64,000 nucleotides of DNA from an uncultured Bilophila sp. Its GTDB lineage: Bacteria; Desulfobacterota; Desulfovibrionia; Desulfovibrionales; Desulfovibrionaceae. Below, one piece after another: positions 26,320 through 35,136 of the stretch. The stretch spans positions 78,208 to 142,207 of the forward strand of contig CAJUHZ010000004.1 of NCBI GenBank assembly GCA_910585945.1, in the 5' to 3' direction. Position 1 is the first letter of the stretch. Every line of letters starts with the position of its first letter. The position numbers and the translations under genes are program-made. The notes beneath the pieces were generated by a model. It searched no databases. It saw only the letters and a program-made list of their open reading frames with translations, and was not told where the DNA came from.

Positions 26320-27321
26320 ATGCGCCTTGTCGTGCTTGACGGCCATGTTCTGAACCCCGGCGACAATTCGTGGGAACCTCTGGCCGAAATCGGCTCCCTG
26401 CAAGTCTACGACCGCACGCCGCCCGATCTTGTGGCCGAACGCGCGCGTGAGGCCGATATCCTGATCAACGGCAAGGTGCGCATCGGTTCTGCCGAACTTG
26501 ACGCCATGCCCTCGGTACGCTGCATCGGAATGATGTCCACCGGCTACGATGTGGTGGATATCCGCGAAGCCGGCCGCCGCGGCATCCCCGTCATCAATGT
26601 GGAAGCCTACGCGGCGGACGCTGTGGCGCAGCAGGCACTTGCCCTGCTCATGGAGCTTTGCCGCCATACGGCCGTTCATGACGCCAGCATCCGGCGCGGC
26701 GACTGGACCCGCAACCCGGACTGGTGCTACTGGCTGACCCCGCAGATCGATCTTTCGGGCAAAACCCTCGGCATCCTCGGCTTCGGCGCGATCGGACGCA
26801 AGTTTGCGGAAATCGGCCATGCGCTCGGCATGCGAGTGCTCGCCCACTCCCGCTCCCGACACACGCCGCCCGGCTACGAGCCTTTCGCCTTCACGGATCT
26901 TGACACGCTTTTCTCCGATTCCGACGTGCTTTCCCTGCACTGTCCGCTGACGGACGAAACACGTTGCATCGTCAATGCCGAACGGCTTTCCCGCATGCGT
27001 GACGGTTCCTTCCTCATCAATACCGGACGCGGCGGTCTGGTGGATGAACAGGCGGCGGCGGACGCATTGCGGGCGGGCAAGCTGGCCGGGCTTGGATCCG
27101 ACGTGGCCGGCGTGGAGCCAATCAGGCCGGAAAATCCCCTGCTTCATGCCCCCAATGTGCTGCTCACCCCGCACATTGCGGCGGCCACGCTGACGGCCCG
27201 GCGCGCCATTCTCCGCATTCTGGCGGAAAACCTCAAATCCTTCCTGGCGGGAACGCCGCGCAGCGTGGTGAACACGGCCTGGCTTCCGCCTTCCGCAGGA
27301 GAATCGTCATGCGGCTTCTGA
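26320..27321 (+). CDS. D-2-hydroxyacid dehydrogenase (glycerate dehydrogenase-like)
   Basis: The 333-residue enzyme should interconvert a 2-oxo acid and a D-2-hydroxy acid with NAD(P)H. The Rossmann motif GFGAIGRKFAEIG is near residue 155, and the catalytic triad is Arg237 (NTGRGGLVDE), Glu266 (GVEP) and His285 (PHIAAAT). The N-terminus MRLVVLDGHVLNPGDNSWEPL is typical of the HprA-like group acting on glycerate/hydroxypyruvate, but substrate is inferred. A strong ribosome binding site (AAAAAGGAG) precedes it. It overlaps the cysteine synthase gene by 13 bases; pairing serine-glycerate and cysteine metabolism is plausible. Confidence 0.85.
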   Translation: MRLVVLDGHVLNPGDNSWEPLAEIGSLQVYDRTPPDLVAERAREADILINGKVRIGSAELDAMPSVRCIGMMSTGYDVVDIREAGRRGIPVINVEAYAADAVAQQALALLMELCRHTAVHDASIRRGDWTRNPDWCYWLTPQIDLSGKTLGILGFGAIGRKFAEIGHALGMRVLAHSRSRHTPPGYEPFAFTDLDTLFSDSDVLSLHCPLTDETRCIVNAERLSRMRDGSFLINTGRGGLVDEQAAADALRAGKLAGLGSDVAGVEPIRPENPLLHAPNVLLTPHIAAATLTARRAILRILAENLKSFLAGTPRSVVNTAWLPPSAGESSCGF

Positions 27322-28229
27322 ACAGCATCGGCAGAACGCCGCTCGTGAGGCTGGAGCGGCTGACGCAGGGCATGGACTGCGAAATTCTGGTCAAAATCGA
27401 AGCGCGCAATCCTGGCGGATCCATCAAGGATCGCCCGGCGCTGAACATGATCGAAACAGCGTTGCGCCAGGGCGTTCTCTCCCCTGAGGGAACGCTGGTG
27501 GAGCCGACCAGCGGCAACATGGGCATCGGCCTGGCCCTTGTGGCCGCGTGCATGGGCCTCAAACTTGTTCTGACCATGCCCGAATCCATGAGCGACGAGC
27601 GCAAGGCCCTGCTGCGCGGCTTTGGCGCGCAACTGCGTCTGACGCCGGCGGCGGCCGGCATGGGCGGCGCGGTGGAAGAAGCGAAACGGCTGGCCGCAAG
27701 CAAGGGGTACATCCTGCTTGACCAGTTTTCCAACCCGGCCAATGCCGAAGCCCATTTCAACGCCACGGGGCCGGAACTGCTCGCCGCGGCCGGCCACTTT
27801 GACGCCTTTGTCGCCGGAGTCGGAACCGGCGGAACCCTGACCGGCACGGGACGCCGTCTGCGGGAGCGCCTGCCCTCCGTGGGCCTGTACGCCGTGGAGC
27901 CGGCGGAATCTCCCCTGCTCTCCGGCGGAAAAGCCGGGCCGCACGCCATCCAGGGCATCGGCGCCAACTTTGTTCCGGCGCTGCTGGATCGTTCCCTGCT
28001 GAACGACGTGCTGCCCGTTTCAGGCGAAACGGCGCTGTACACCGCCCGCCGGCTGATGCGCGAAGAAGGAATCTCCTGCGGCATTTCTTCCGGCGCCAAT
28101 GTGGCGGCCGCGCTCAAACTCGCAGCCAGCGCCGACTTCCGGGGCAAACGCATCGTCACCGTGCTTCCCGATACGGGAGAACGCTACCTTTCCACCCCCC
28201 TGTTCACACAGGGCGATACGCCTGCCTGA
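27309..28229 (+). CDS. cysK: cysteine synthase A (O-acetylserine sulfhydrylase)
   Basis: The 306-residue PLP enzyme makes cysteine from O-acetylserine and sulfide. The PLP lysine is Lys40 in NPGGSIKDRPA, the substrate loop is TSGNMG at about 67-72, and GVGTGGTLTGTGR near 176 binds the phosphate. EEGISCGISSGAN near 250 is also typical. Its start lies inside the end of the dehydrogenase gene. The short intergenic space after it (27 bases) leads to a convergent gene. Confidence 0.92.
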   Translation: MRLLNSIGRTPLVRLERLTQGMDCEILVKIEARNPGGSIKDRPALNMIETALRQGVLSPEGTLVEPTSGNMGIGLALVAACMGLKLVLTMPESMSDERKALLRGFGAQLRLTPAAAGMGGAVEEAKRLAASKGYILLDQFSNPANAEAHFNATGPELLAAAGHFDAFVAGVGTGGTLTGTGRRLRERLPSVGLYAVEPAESPLLSGGKAGPHAIQGIGANFVPALLDRSLLNDVLPVSGETALYTARRLMREEGISCGISSGANVAAALKLAASADFRGKRIVTVLPDTGERYLSTPLFTQGDTPA

Positions 28230-28256
28230 TGCGGATGCATGAAACCTGTGCAACCG

Positions 28257-29321
28257 TCACTGTTTTTGCCCCGGATCAGTGGCTGAGGCGGGATCAGCGG
28301 CGGGCGCGCTGTTGCCCGGCGCGCCTGCCTGCCGCCGGGGCCGTTTCTGGATCAGGCGCACGACGAGATTTGACGCCAGCACCCAGACGCAGGCGCTCAC
28401 GGTATCAATAAGCCGCCAGCGCAACAGATTAAAATCTCCGCCCTGAAGGAACATGGCAATGTCAATGAGCAGCAGCACCGCACAGGTGATCGCAAAGCTG
28501 AACGCCATGTAGCGCGTTTTGCCCGCCACCGGGATGAAAAAGGCGGAGACGGCCACGCCAAACGTGATCGCAAGCAGGCTTGTCGTGCTGTAAAGCAGTG
28601 CGGAAGAAGCCAGCACGCCCAAAAAGGTTCCGAGAACACGGTCGCGGATATGGTGAAGCTCTGTAGCGCCGTCCGTATGCATGACAAAAAGCACGGTCAG
28701 ACCTACCCAGGCCGGATGACCGAAAGCAAAATATCTGGCCGTGAGCGTGGCCGCAAGAACCGTGACAGGCACGGCCAGGCCGAAGAGCCGATCGTTGGTG
28801 TCGCCGTGCAAAACAGCCCGGAATTCGTCCAGCGGCTCGGAGCCGCCGTCGTCCTTTTCTTCATACAACATGCCGACAAGCGAAAGGCAAATTCCCAGCG
28901 TAATGCCGCCGAGAAAGGCAAACGCCAGATCCCACGAGGCGTGAAAGCCGAAGGAAGCCAGCAAAACAGCCACAGCCGCATATTTGACGAGCAAGCCGAG
29001 GTAGGCATGTTCGGGCTTGGGCTGCGCCGCCAGCCAACTGAGCAAAAACAGCAGCGCCAGGGAAAGCCAGTGGTGGCCATGCACCAGCACGCCAAGCGCC
29101 GCCGCCGCCACCACAAGCGCTCCGCCCGCGCCTATGGCGATGACCCGAAGCAGGAGGCCGCGTTTGGGATCGATAAGCAGCGCGAACATCGCCCCGAGAG
29201 CGCCCGAAGAAACGAGCGGAAACGCCTGGAAAAAAAAGCCGAGAGCAATCGGTATCACCAGGGCCAGGGAAAACAGCACGCCCCGGACAAGAACCGGGCG
29301 TCCCACCTGCAATGAACTCAT
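28257..29321 (-). CDS. FUSC-type integral membrane protein
   Basis: The 354-residue product has about ten hydrophobic segments in two similar halves, with a cytoplasmic loop around YEEKDDGGSEPLDEFRAVL. The second half (YFAFGHPAWVGLTVLFVM, HHIRDRVLGTFLGV) fits the fusaric-acid-resistance/FUSC group of putative efflux proteins. Substrate unknown. I chose the ATG at 29321 because of a very strong ribosome binding site (AAAGGAGGG) directly upstream. The stop lies 27 bases from the convergent cysK stop. Confidence 0.75.
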   Translation of the reverse strand: MSSLQVGRPVLVRGVLFSLALVIPIALGFFFQAFPLVSSGALGAMFALLIDPKRGLLLRVIAIGAGGALVVAAAALGVLVHGHHWLSLALLFLLSWLAAQPKPEHAYLGLLVKYAAVAVLLASFGFHASWDLAFAFLGGITLGICLSLVGMLYEEKDDGGSEPLDEFRAVLHGDTNDRLFGLAVPVTVLAATLTARYFAFGHPAWVGLTVLFVMHTDGATELHHIRDRVLGTFLGVLASSALLYSTTSLLAITFGVAVSAFFIPVAGKTRYMAFSFAITCAVLLLIDIAMFLQGGDFNLLRWRLIDTVSACVWVLASNLVVRLIQKRPRRQAGAPGNSAPAADPASATDPGQKQ

Positions 29322-29477
29322 GCTCCCTCCTTTCTCCCGGGCCGCCCCCGCCGGGCATGGGCATACGCCAGAATGGAGTCTCCCCCGCGGAGCGGCCGGG
29401 CGCAATGATTTTCCGGAGCGGCCGATCCTGCCCTGCCCCCCGGATCAGCCGGGATGCGTCCGCCTGCATATTTCCTG

Positions 29478-29506
29478 TTGACAGAGACCGTGAAGTTCCG
29501 TATTCC
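29478..29506 (+). promoter_or_regulatory. sigma-70-type promoter of tRNA-Thr
   Basis: A consensus -35 TTGACA (29478-29483), 17-base spacer and -10 TATTCC (29501-29506) lie 18 bases before the tRNA. Confidence 0.6.
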
Positions 29507-29524
29507 TCTTTTCCGCACCATCTT

Positions 29525-29600
29525 GCCGCCTTGGCTCAGCTGGTAGAGCGACTGATTCGTAATCAGTAGATCGTCAGTTCAAATCTGACAGGCGGCTCCA
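29525..29600 (+). tRNA. tRNA-Thr (CGU anticodon)
   Basis: The 76-base cloverleaf has acceptor GCCGCCT pairing with AGGCGGC, anticodon stem ACTGA/TCAGT around TTCGTAA (anticodon CGT) and T-arm GTCAG-TTCAAAT-CTGAC. CCA is encoded. Confidence 0.97.
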
Positions 29601-29608
29601 GCAAAAAA

Positions 29609-29640
29609 TAAGGACTTGGGGTAAACCCGAGTCCTTTTTT
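29609..29640 (+). terminator. intrinsic terminator after tRNA-Thr
   Basis: AGGACTTGGG pairs with CCCGAGTCCT (one G-T pair) around a short GTAAA loop, followed by TTTT. It lies nine bases after the tRNA end. Confidence 0.75.
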
Positions 29641-29685
29641 GCATCCCGCTCCGGCTGCGTCAGCCCTGGAGCGAAAGGAGGACTC

Positions 29686-30180
29686 ATGCGCTACTGGTTG
29701 TTCAAAAGCGAACCTGACTGTTACTCCATCTCGGATTTGGCCGCCGCGCCGGATCAGACTACCGGCTGGGACGGCGTGCGCAACTATCAGGCCCGTAATT
29801 TCATGCGTGACGACATGAAAAAGGGCGATCTGGGCTTCTTCTACCACAGCGGCAAAAATCCGGCCATTGCGGGTGTGGTGGAAGTCGTCCACGAAAGCCG
29901 TCCGGACCCGACGGCGACAGATCCAGACAACCGCCATTTTGATCCTGCCGCCACGGAAGACAATCCCCGCTGGTACATGGTGGATGTCCGCCTTGTCCGG
30001 CGCTTCGATCCGCCGCTTTCCCGCGCGCGCCTGCGCGCCGTGCCCGAGCTTGCCGGCATGGAACTGCTCAAGCAGGGGAGCCGGCTTTCGGTGCAACCTG
30101 TGGAGGCCGAAGCGTTCAAGACAATACTCGCCCTGGCGGAACCCTCCGCCCCCGAAGCGGAAAAGGGAGAAAGCGCATGA
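29686..30180 (+). CDS. EVE domain protein
   Basis: The 164-residue protein is almost entirely one EVE domain: RYWLFKSEPDCYSISDL at the start, WDGVRNYQARNFMR near 28-41, GDLGFFYHS near 47 and WYMVDVRLV near 98. EVE is a PUA-like fold that reads modified bases in nucleic acids, related to thymocyte nuclear protein 1. Its cellular role in bacteria is not fixed. GAAAGGAGG is an ideal ribosome binding site. The stop overlaps slyX by four bases. Confidence 0.88.
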   Translation: MRYWLFKSEPDCYSISDLAAAPDQTTGWDGVRNYQARNFMRDDMKKGDLGFFYHSGKNPAIAGVVEVVHESRPDPTATDPDNRHFDPAATEDNPRWYMVDVRLVRRFDPPLSRARLRAVPELAGMELLKQGSRLSVQPVEAEAFKTILALAEPSAPEAEKGESA

Positions 30181-30425
30181 CCGTGCCGCCCGCCGCGCAT
30201 CCGGACGATCTGGAACAAAGGCTGGTTCGTCTGGAAGAACTGGCCGTTTTTCAGGATCAGACCATCGCGCAGCTTGATGAAGCTCTGGCCCGCCAACAGG
30301 CGCAACTGGACGCCCGGGAAAAACAGATCGAACGCCTTGAGGCGCGCATGCGCATCCTCTGGCTGCACTTTGCGGAAACAGGGGGCGAACATGCCCTGCC
30401 GCCGCATTATGCCTCTCTGGATTGA
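30177..30425 (+). CDS. slyX: SlyX family protein
   Basis: This 82-residue protein is a heptad-rich coiled coil (LEQRLVRLEELAVFQDQTI, then DEALARQQAQLDAREKQIE) ending in a short Pro-rich tail with PPHY, the SlyX hallmark. Function unknown. The ATG overlaps the stop of the EVE gene. Confidence 0.85.
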   Translation: MTVPPAAHPDDLEQRLVRLEELAVFQDQTIAQLDEALARQQAQLDAREKQIERLEARMRILWLHFAETGGEHALPPHYASLD

Positions 30426-30555
30426 CTCCCCTTCCGTCCGGGAGCGCGTCCCTGTCACAGCAGGGGGCAGACGTGAAATCAGCGCAAAACCGGCATGGAT
30501 CCGGCGAGGCGCGCGGGGCTTCCTATGGCCGGGGATCCCGTGTTAGAATGCCGGA

Positions 30556-31737
30556 ATGAACGACGCCGCCAGCCTCGCGCTTTTCCAACAGGCCATTCTG
30601 AAGTGGTTTGCCATCCATCGCCGCCCCCTGCCCTGGCGTGAGGATTACACCCCCTACCGCACCTGGATTGCGGAAGTGATGATGCAGCAAACCCAGATGG
30701 ATCGCGGCGTCGTCTATTTTCAGCGCTGGATGGAGCGCTTTCCCGATATCGCTTCCGTGGCCGCCGCTCCGGAAGAGGATTTGCTGAAGGCGTGGGAAGG
30801 TCTTGGCTATTACCGGCGCGTCCGCAACATTCAGGCGGCGGCGCGGGCTGTCATGGAACGGCACGGCGGCGTTTTTCCAGAGGATCACGCCGCCATTCTG
30901 GCCCTTCCCGGCATTGGCCCGTACACGGCCGGGGCAATCGCCAGCACGGCGTTCAATCAGGAAATTCCCTGCGTGGACGGCAATGTGGAGCGAGTGCTCT
31001 CCCGTGTGTTCAACATCGCCACTCCGGTTCGGCAGGAACCGGCCCGAGGCCGGATTCTCCGGTTGGCGCGGGATCTGATCCCGACCGGCCAGGCGCGTGA
31101 CTTCAATCAGGCGCTCATGGAGCTGGGAGCGCTTGTTTGCCGCAAGACGCCGGCCTGCCCGGACTGTCCGCTCCGCGAAACATGCGAGTCGCGCCGCCTT
31201 GGCATTGCGGAAACGCGGCCGGTTCCCCCGCCCAGGGCCGCGATCATCCGCGTGGATATGGCTGCCGGCGTCCTGACGTGCGGCGGCCGCGTCTTTGTGC
31301 AGCGTCGCAAACAGGGGGATGTCTGGGGCGGGCTGTGGGAATTTCCGGGCGGCTGCGTGGAACCGGGCGAAAAGCCGGAACAGGCCGTAGTTCGCGAATG
31401 GCGGGAAGAAACCGGCTTTGCGACGCGCGTGGTCAAGCCCCTGGAAGTCATCCGCCACGCCTACACCAACCACCGCGTCACCCTGCACGCCTTCCTCCTG
31501 GAACTGGAGGATTCGGCTGAGTGGCCGCCGCCTCCGGTTCTGACCGAGGCCGAAGCCTGGCAGTGGCTCCCTATCGAAAACATTGCGGATATTCCCCTCC
31601 CCGCGCCGCACCGCAAACTGGCCGAAGCCTGCCCCGTTCTGGGAGGAAGCACGGACGAGGCGCCCCGCAAGCACCCGCCGGGACGCAAAACGGCAAAAAG
31701 CCCCCATGCTCAGTTCCCCCTGCCGGGGCTTGCGTAA
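30556..31737 (+). CDS. mutY: A/G-specific adenine DNA glycosylase
   Basis: MutY removes adenine mispaired with 8-oxoguanine. The 393 residues include PLPWREDYTPYRTWIAEVMM (start of the catalytic domain), the helix-hairpin-helix LPGIGPYTAGAI near 116, and the catalytic Asp in CVDGNVERVLSR near 139-141. The iron-sulfur ligands are CRKTPACPDCPLRETC near 194-209, with five residues between the first two cysteines where MutY usually has six. A C-terminal NUDIX-like domain (WEFPGGCVEPGEKPE) recognises 8-oxoG. Confidence 0.93.
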   Translation: MNDAASLALFQQAILKWFAIHRRPLPWREDYTPYRTWIAEVMMQQTQMDRGVVYFQRWMERFPDIASVAAAPEEDLLKAWEGLGYYRRVRNIQAAARAVMERHGGVFPEDHAAILALPGIGPYTAGAIASTAFNQEIPCVDGNVERVLSRVFNIATPVRQEPARGRILRLARDLIPTGQARDFNQALMELGALVCRKTPACPDCPLRETCESRRLGIAETRPVPPPRAAIIRVDMAAGVLTCGGRVFVQRRKQGDVWGGLWEFPGGCVEPGEKPEQAVVREWREETGFATRVVKPLEVIRHAYTNHRVTLHAFLLELEDSAEWPPPPVLTEAEAWQWLPIENIADIPLPAPHRKLAEACPVLGGSTDEAPRKHPPGRKTAKSPHAQFPLPGLA

Positions 31738-31770
31738 CCGGGCAAGCCAAACCTTTTTTTGGAGACGATC

Positions 31771-32931
31771 GTGCGCAAGACAATCTATTGGATCGAAGGG
31801 GACGGCATCGGCCCCGATGTATGGAAAGCGGCACGTCCGGTCATTGACGCGGCCGTGCGCCACGCCTACGGCGAGGAACGCGCCCTGGAGTGGAAAGAAC
31901 TGCTGGCCGGCGAAAAGGCGCTGAAAGAAACCGGAACCCTGCTCCCCGACGACACGCTGGAAGCCTTGCGCCACGCCGAACTGGCGATCAAGGGTCCCCT
32001 CGGCACCCCGGTGGGAACGGGCTTTCGCAGTCTCAATGTGACCCTGCGGCAAACGCTCGATCTGTACGCCTGCATCCGGCCCATCCGGGCTTTCCCCGGC
32101 ATCGCCTCTCCGGTCAAGCACCCCGAACGGGTCAATATGATTGTCTTCCGGGAAAATACCGAGGACGTCTACGCCGGCATCGAATACGAGGCAGGCACGC
32201 CGGAAGCCAAACGCCTTGTCGCCTTTCTGCGGGACGAACTGGGCGCGGACGTCAACGCCGCTGCCGCCGTCGGCATCAAGCCCATGACCGAACGGGCTTC
32301 CAAACGTCTGACGCGCGCCGCAATCCGCCACGCTCTTGAACACGGGCTTCCCAGCGTGACGCTGGTGCACAAGGGCAATATCATGAAGTATACGGAAGGC
32401 GCATTCCGCCGATACGGCTACGACGTGGCCGCCACGGAATTTGCGGACAGGACGGTTACGGAAGCGGATCTGCGCGCCGGCAAGGCGAATGCCGCCGGCA
32501 AGGTGATCGTCAGGGACCGTATCGCGGACGCCATGTTTCAGGAAGCGTTGCTCCACCCCGAGACGTACAGCGTGCTCGCCACGCCCAACCTCAACGGCGA
32601 CTATCTTTCCGACGCCCTGGCCGCGCAGGTCGGCGGGCTTGGGCTTGCTCCGGGAGTGAACCGATCCGACACGCTCGCCTTTTTCGAGGCGACGCACGGA
32701 ACCGCGCCAAACCTCGCCGGCACGGACCGCGCCAACCCCGGCAGTCTCATTCTCTGCGGCGCGCTCATGCTGGAGCACATGGGCTGGAACGAGGCGGCGA
32801 ACCGTCTGAACAACGCCATGAACACCATTCTCGCCGCCGGAAGCCTGACCGAAGATCTCGCCGCGCAAACCGCCGGCGCACGCACCGTGGGCTGCACCGA
32901 ATTCGGTGAACTTGTGCAGCAGGCGTTGTGA
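31771..32931 (+). CDS. icd: isocitrate dehydrogenase (NADP-type)
   Basis: The 386-residue enzyme converts isocitrate to 2-oxoglutarate. WIEGDGIGPDVW at the N-terminus, LNVTLRQTLDLYACIRPI near 84, FRENTEDVYAGIE near 126, the active-site Lys in HKGNIMKYTEGAF near 203, and NLNGDYLSDALAAQ near 274 with HGTAPN near 309 are all as expected. The GTG at 31771 follows GGAGAC; an upstream in-frame TTG at 31759 would place the start inside the ribosome binding site. It lies 33 bases after mutY. Confidence 0.92.
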   Translation: MRKTIYWIEGDGIGPDVWKAARPVIDAAVRHAYGEERALEWKELLAGEKALKETGTLLPDDTLEALRHAELAIKGPLGTPVGTGFRSLNVTLRQTLDLYACIRPIRAFPGIASPVKHPERVNMIVFRENTEDVYAGIEYEAGTPEAKRLVAFLRDELGADVNAAAAVGIKPMTERASKRLTRAAIRHALEHGLPSVTLVHKGNIMKYTEGAFRRYGYDVAATEFADRTVTEADLRAGKANAAGKVIVRDRIADAMFQEALLHPETYSVLATPNLNGDYLSDALAAQVGGLGLAPGVNRSDTLAFFEATHGTAPNLAGTDRANPGSLILCGALMLEHMGWNEAANRLNNAMNTILAAGSLTEDLAAQTAGARTVGCTEFGELVQQAL

Positions 32932-32971
32932 GCCGGCCCCGCACTCAACAAACGGACACGATGGAGACGCC

Positions 32972-34162
32972 ATGAACGCAATCAGCAGTCAAATGAGCAA
33001 AAGCATCGAAGGGGGATCGTGGATCCGGCGCATGTTTGAAGCCGGCATCCAGCTCAAACGGCAATTCGGAGACGACGCCGTCTGCGACTTCAGCCTCGGC
33101 AATCCCGATCTGCCGCCTCCGCCGGCTGTGGGCGAAGCGCTCCGCGCTTTTGCGGCCCATGTGGACGAACCCTTCAGCCTCGGCTATATGCCAAACGCCG
33201 GTTTCGAATGGGCGCGCGCGTTGCTGGCCGAACACCTTTCCAAAGAACAGGGCGTACAGCTTGGCAGTGGGGACGTGCTCCTTTCATGCGGCGCGGCCGG
33301 CGCGCTGAACGCCCTGTTCAAGGCCATTCTTGATCCCGGCGATGAAGTCCTGACTATCGCGCCCTACTTTGTGGAATACGGGTCCTACGTTTCCAATCAC
33401 GGCGGCGTCTTGCGCACGGTTCCCTCGCTCCCCGGAACCTTCGCGCCGGATCTTCCGGCCATGCGGGCGGCCATCACGCCGAAAACCCGTGCGGTGCTCA
33501 TCAATTCGCCGCACAATCCCACCGGGGCCGTGTACAGCCGGGAAGACCTCGCAGATCTGGCCGGTATTCTGGAAAAAGCGTCCGAAGAACACGGACGTCC
33601 CATCTATCTGGTGGCGGACGAGCCTTACCGCTTCCTCACCTTTGACGGGGCCGAAACAGCGGCGTTGCTGCCGCTCTACCGTCATGCCGTGATCGTCAGT
33701 TCCTTTTCCAAAAACCTCTCCCTGGCCGGGGAACGCCTGGGGTACCTCGCGCTTTCCCCGCTTTTCGCTGATCGGGCGACGCTCATGGTCGCGGCGATCA
33801 TGGCCAACCGCGTTCTCGGCTATGTGAACCCGCCGGTGATCGGGCAATGGATTCTGAAGGGGGCGCTTGGATCGCAGGTGGACGTGAGCGTTTACGCGCG
33901 GCGTCGGCAACTCATGGGCGAGGTGCTGCGCGAGGCCGGCTACGAATTCCAGATGCCCAGGGGGGCGTTTTACTTCTTCCCCAAAGCTCCGGGCGGAGAC
34001 GACGTCGCCTTTGTCAACGCGCTGGTGGAAGAACGGATTCTGGCCGTGCCCGGCCGGGGATTCGGCGGGCCGGGGCATTTCCGTCTCGCCTTCTGCGTGG
34101 GCGACGACGTCATCCTCCGTTCCGCCGCGGGGTTCAAGCGCGCGCGGGAAAAATTCGCCTGA
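32972..34162 (+). CDS. PLP-dependent class I/II aminotransferase
   Basis: This 396-residue fold-type I aminotransferase has the Schiff-base lysine in SSFSKNLSLAGERLGY (Lys247), with NSPHNPTGAVYS near 175 and VADEPYRFLTF near 215. The likely substrate is aspartate or another amino acid with 2-oxoglutarate, but specificity cannot be read. It follows icd by 40 bases, which supplies 2-oxoglutarate, so co-expression is plausible. GGAGACGCC is the ribosome binding site. Confidence 0.85.
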   Translation: MNAISSQMSKSIEGGSWIRRMFEAGIQLKRQFGDDAVCDFSLGNPDLPPPPAVGEALRAFAAHVDEPFSLGYMPNAGFEWARALLAEHLSKEQGVQLGSGDVLLSCGAAGALNALFKAILDPGDEVLTIAPYFVEYGSYVSNHGGVLRTVPSLPGTFAPDLPAMRAAITPKTRAVLINSPHNPTGAVYSREDLADLAGILEKASEEHGRPIYLVADEPYRFLTFDGAETAALLPLYRHAVIVSSFSKNLSLAGERLGYLALSPLFADRATLMVAAIMANRVLGYVNPPVIGQWILKGALGSQVDVSVYARRRQLMGEVLREAGYEFQMPRGAFYFFPKAPGGDDVAFVNALVEERILAVPGRGFGGPGHFRLAFCVGDDVILRSAAGFKRAREKFA

Positions 34163-34182
34163 ACAAGGACAAGCGCCGGCGG

Positions 34183-34216
34183 CGCGGGGCGGTTCTGCCG
34201 GGAGCATCGCCCCGCG
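34183..34216 (+). terminator. GC-rich hairpin after the aminotransferase gene
   Basis: A perfect nine-base stem (CGCGGGGCG with CGCCCCGCG) encloses 16 bases. There is no T-run beyond TCTT, so termination is uncertain. Confidence 0.4.
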
Positions 34217-34304
34217 TCTTGCGCAAGGCTGAGAGGCAAGCCGCGCCTGCCCGCATTGACAGTTCTCACATTCACGGGTAAGGAAGGCAATTCACGAGGA
34301 TGAT

Positions 34305-34853
34305 ATGTCGGAAACACGCATAGCCGTGAAAACGCTTGGGGCGGAAGGCGGAAGCTTCGTTGTGGACGATCCCGCCGTCTGGGCGCGCCCCATGGCCGAA
34401 TGCGGCATGAACTGCCGGGTGACGCGCCCGCTTTCGGGTCAGGTGGAAGTGCTCCCACAGGAGGACGGATGCCTGGCGCGCGGCCGCCTGACCGGCGAAA
34501 TTGTCGTACCGTGCGATCGATGCGCGGAGGATGCGGTTGTCGTCATCGATCATCGCTTTGAAAGTTTTGAGCCTTTCCCCGGCGTGACCCGCGAGGGCGA
34601 AACGGAACACGACGGCGAAACGGACGAACTGGTCATTCATGTCACGGAAAACGGCGACATGGAGTTTGATCTTGGCGGCCTTCTGTGGGAAGAGTTCGCC
34701 CTGTGCGTGCCGTTCAAGCCGTTGTGCAGGCCGGACTGCCGGGGCGTATGCCCCGTGTGCGGCCAAAACCGCAATGAAGGCGACTGCGACTGCGCGGAGG
34801 AGAGGGGCGATCCGCGCCTGGCCGCTCTGCGCGGCCTGCGTGTAGAAAAATGA
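34305..34853 (+). CDS. DUF177 family protein (YceD-like)
   Basis: The 182-residue protein is the usual neighbour of rpmF and plsX in bacteria. It has CDRCAED near 69-72 and a C-terminal cluster CRPDCRGVCPVCGQN...GDCDC that may bind zinc. YceD proteins have been connected with 23S rRNA maturation in E. coli and plants. Sequence GAGGATGAT precedes the ATG. It begins the block rpmF-plsX-fabH. Confidence 0.8.
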   Translation: MSETRIAVKTLGAEGGSFVVDDPAVWARPMAECGMNCRVTRPLSGQVEVLPQEDGCLARGRLTGEIVVPCDRCAEDAVVVIDHRFESFEPFPGVTREGETEHDGETDELVIHVTENGDMEFDLGGLLWEEFALCVPFKPLCRPDCRGVCPVCGQNRNEGDCDCAEERGDPRLAALRGLRVEK

Positions 34854-34944
34854 ATACCGTGCGACACGGGTGAGCCTGCCCCGCACCGTGCCCGCTTTTA
34901 CAATCAGCATCTCGGCGCGGCCGAGTCTTCCAAGGAGTCCTGTC

Positions 34945-35136
34945 ATGGCTGTTCAGCAGAACAAGAAATCCCGTTCCAGAAAGGGAATGCGTCGCTCCCA
35001 TGATCGCGTGGCGCTGCCTACCGTCGTCTACTGCTCGTGCGGCGAACCCACTGTTCCCCATGCCGTTTGCCCGAGCTGCGGCGCTTACCGCGGTCGGCAG
35101 GTTGTTGAACTGAAGTCCGCCGATGAGCAGCAATAG
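34945..35136 (+). CDS. rpmF: 50S ribosomal protein L32
   Basis: The 63-residue basic protein reads MAVQQNKKSRSRKGMRRSHD at the start, as in L32. It retains the zinc-type pairs YCSCGE and CPSCG. CCAAGGAG is a strong ribosome binding site, so the short start at 34945 is secure. Its last 14 bases overlap plsX. Confidence 0.95.
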   Translation: MAVQQNKKSRSRKGMRRSHDRVALPTVVYCSCGEPTVPHAVCPSCGAYRGRQVVELKSADEQQ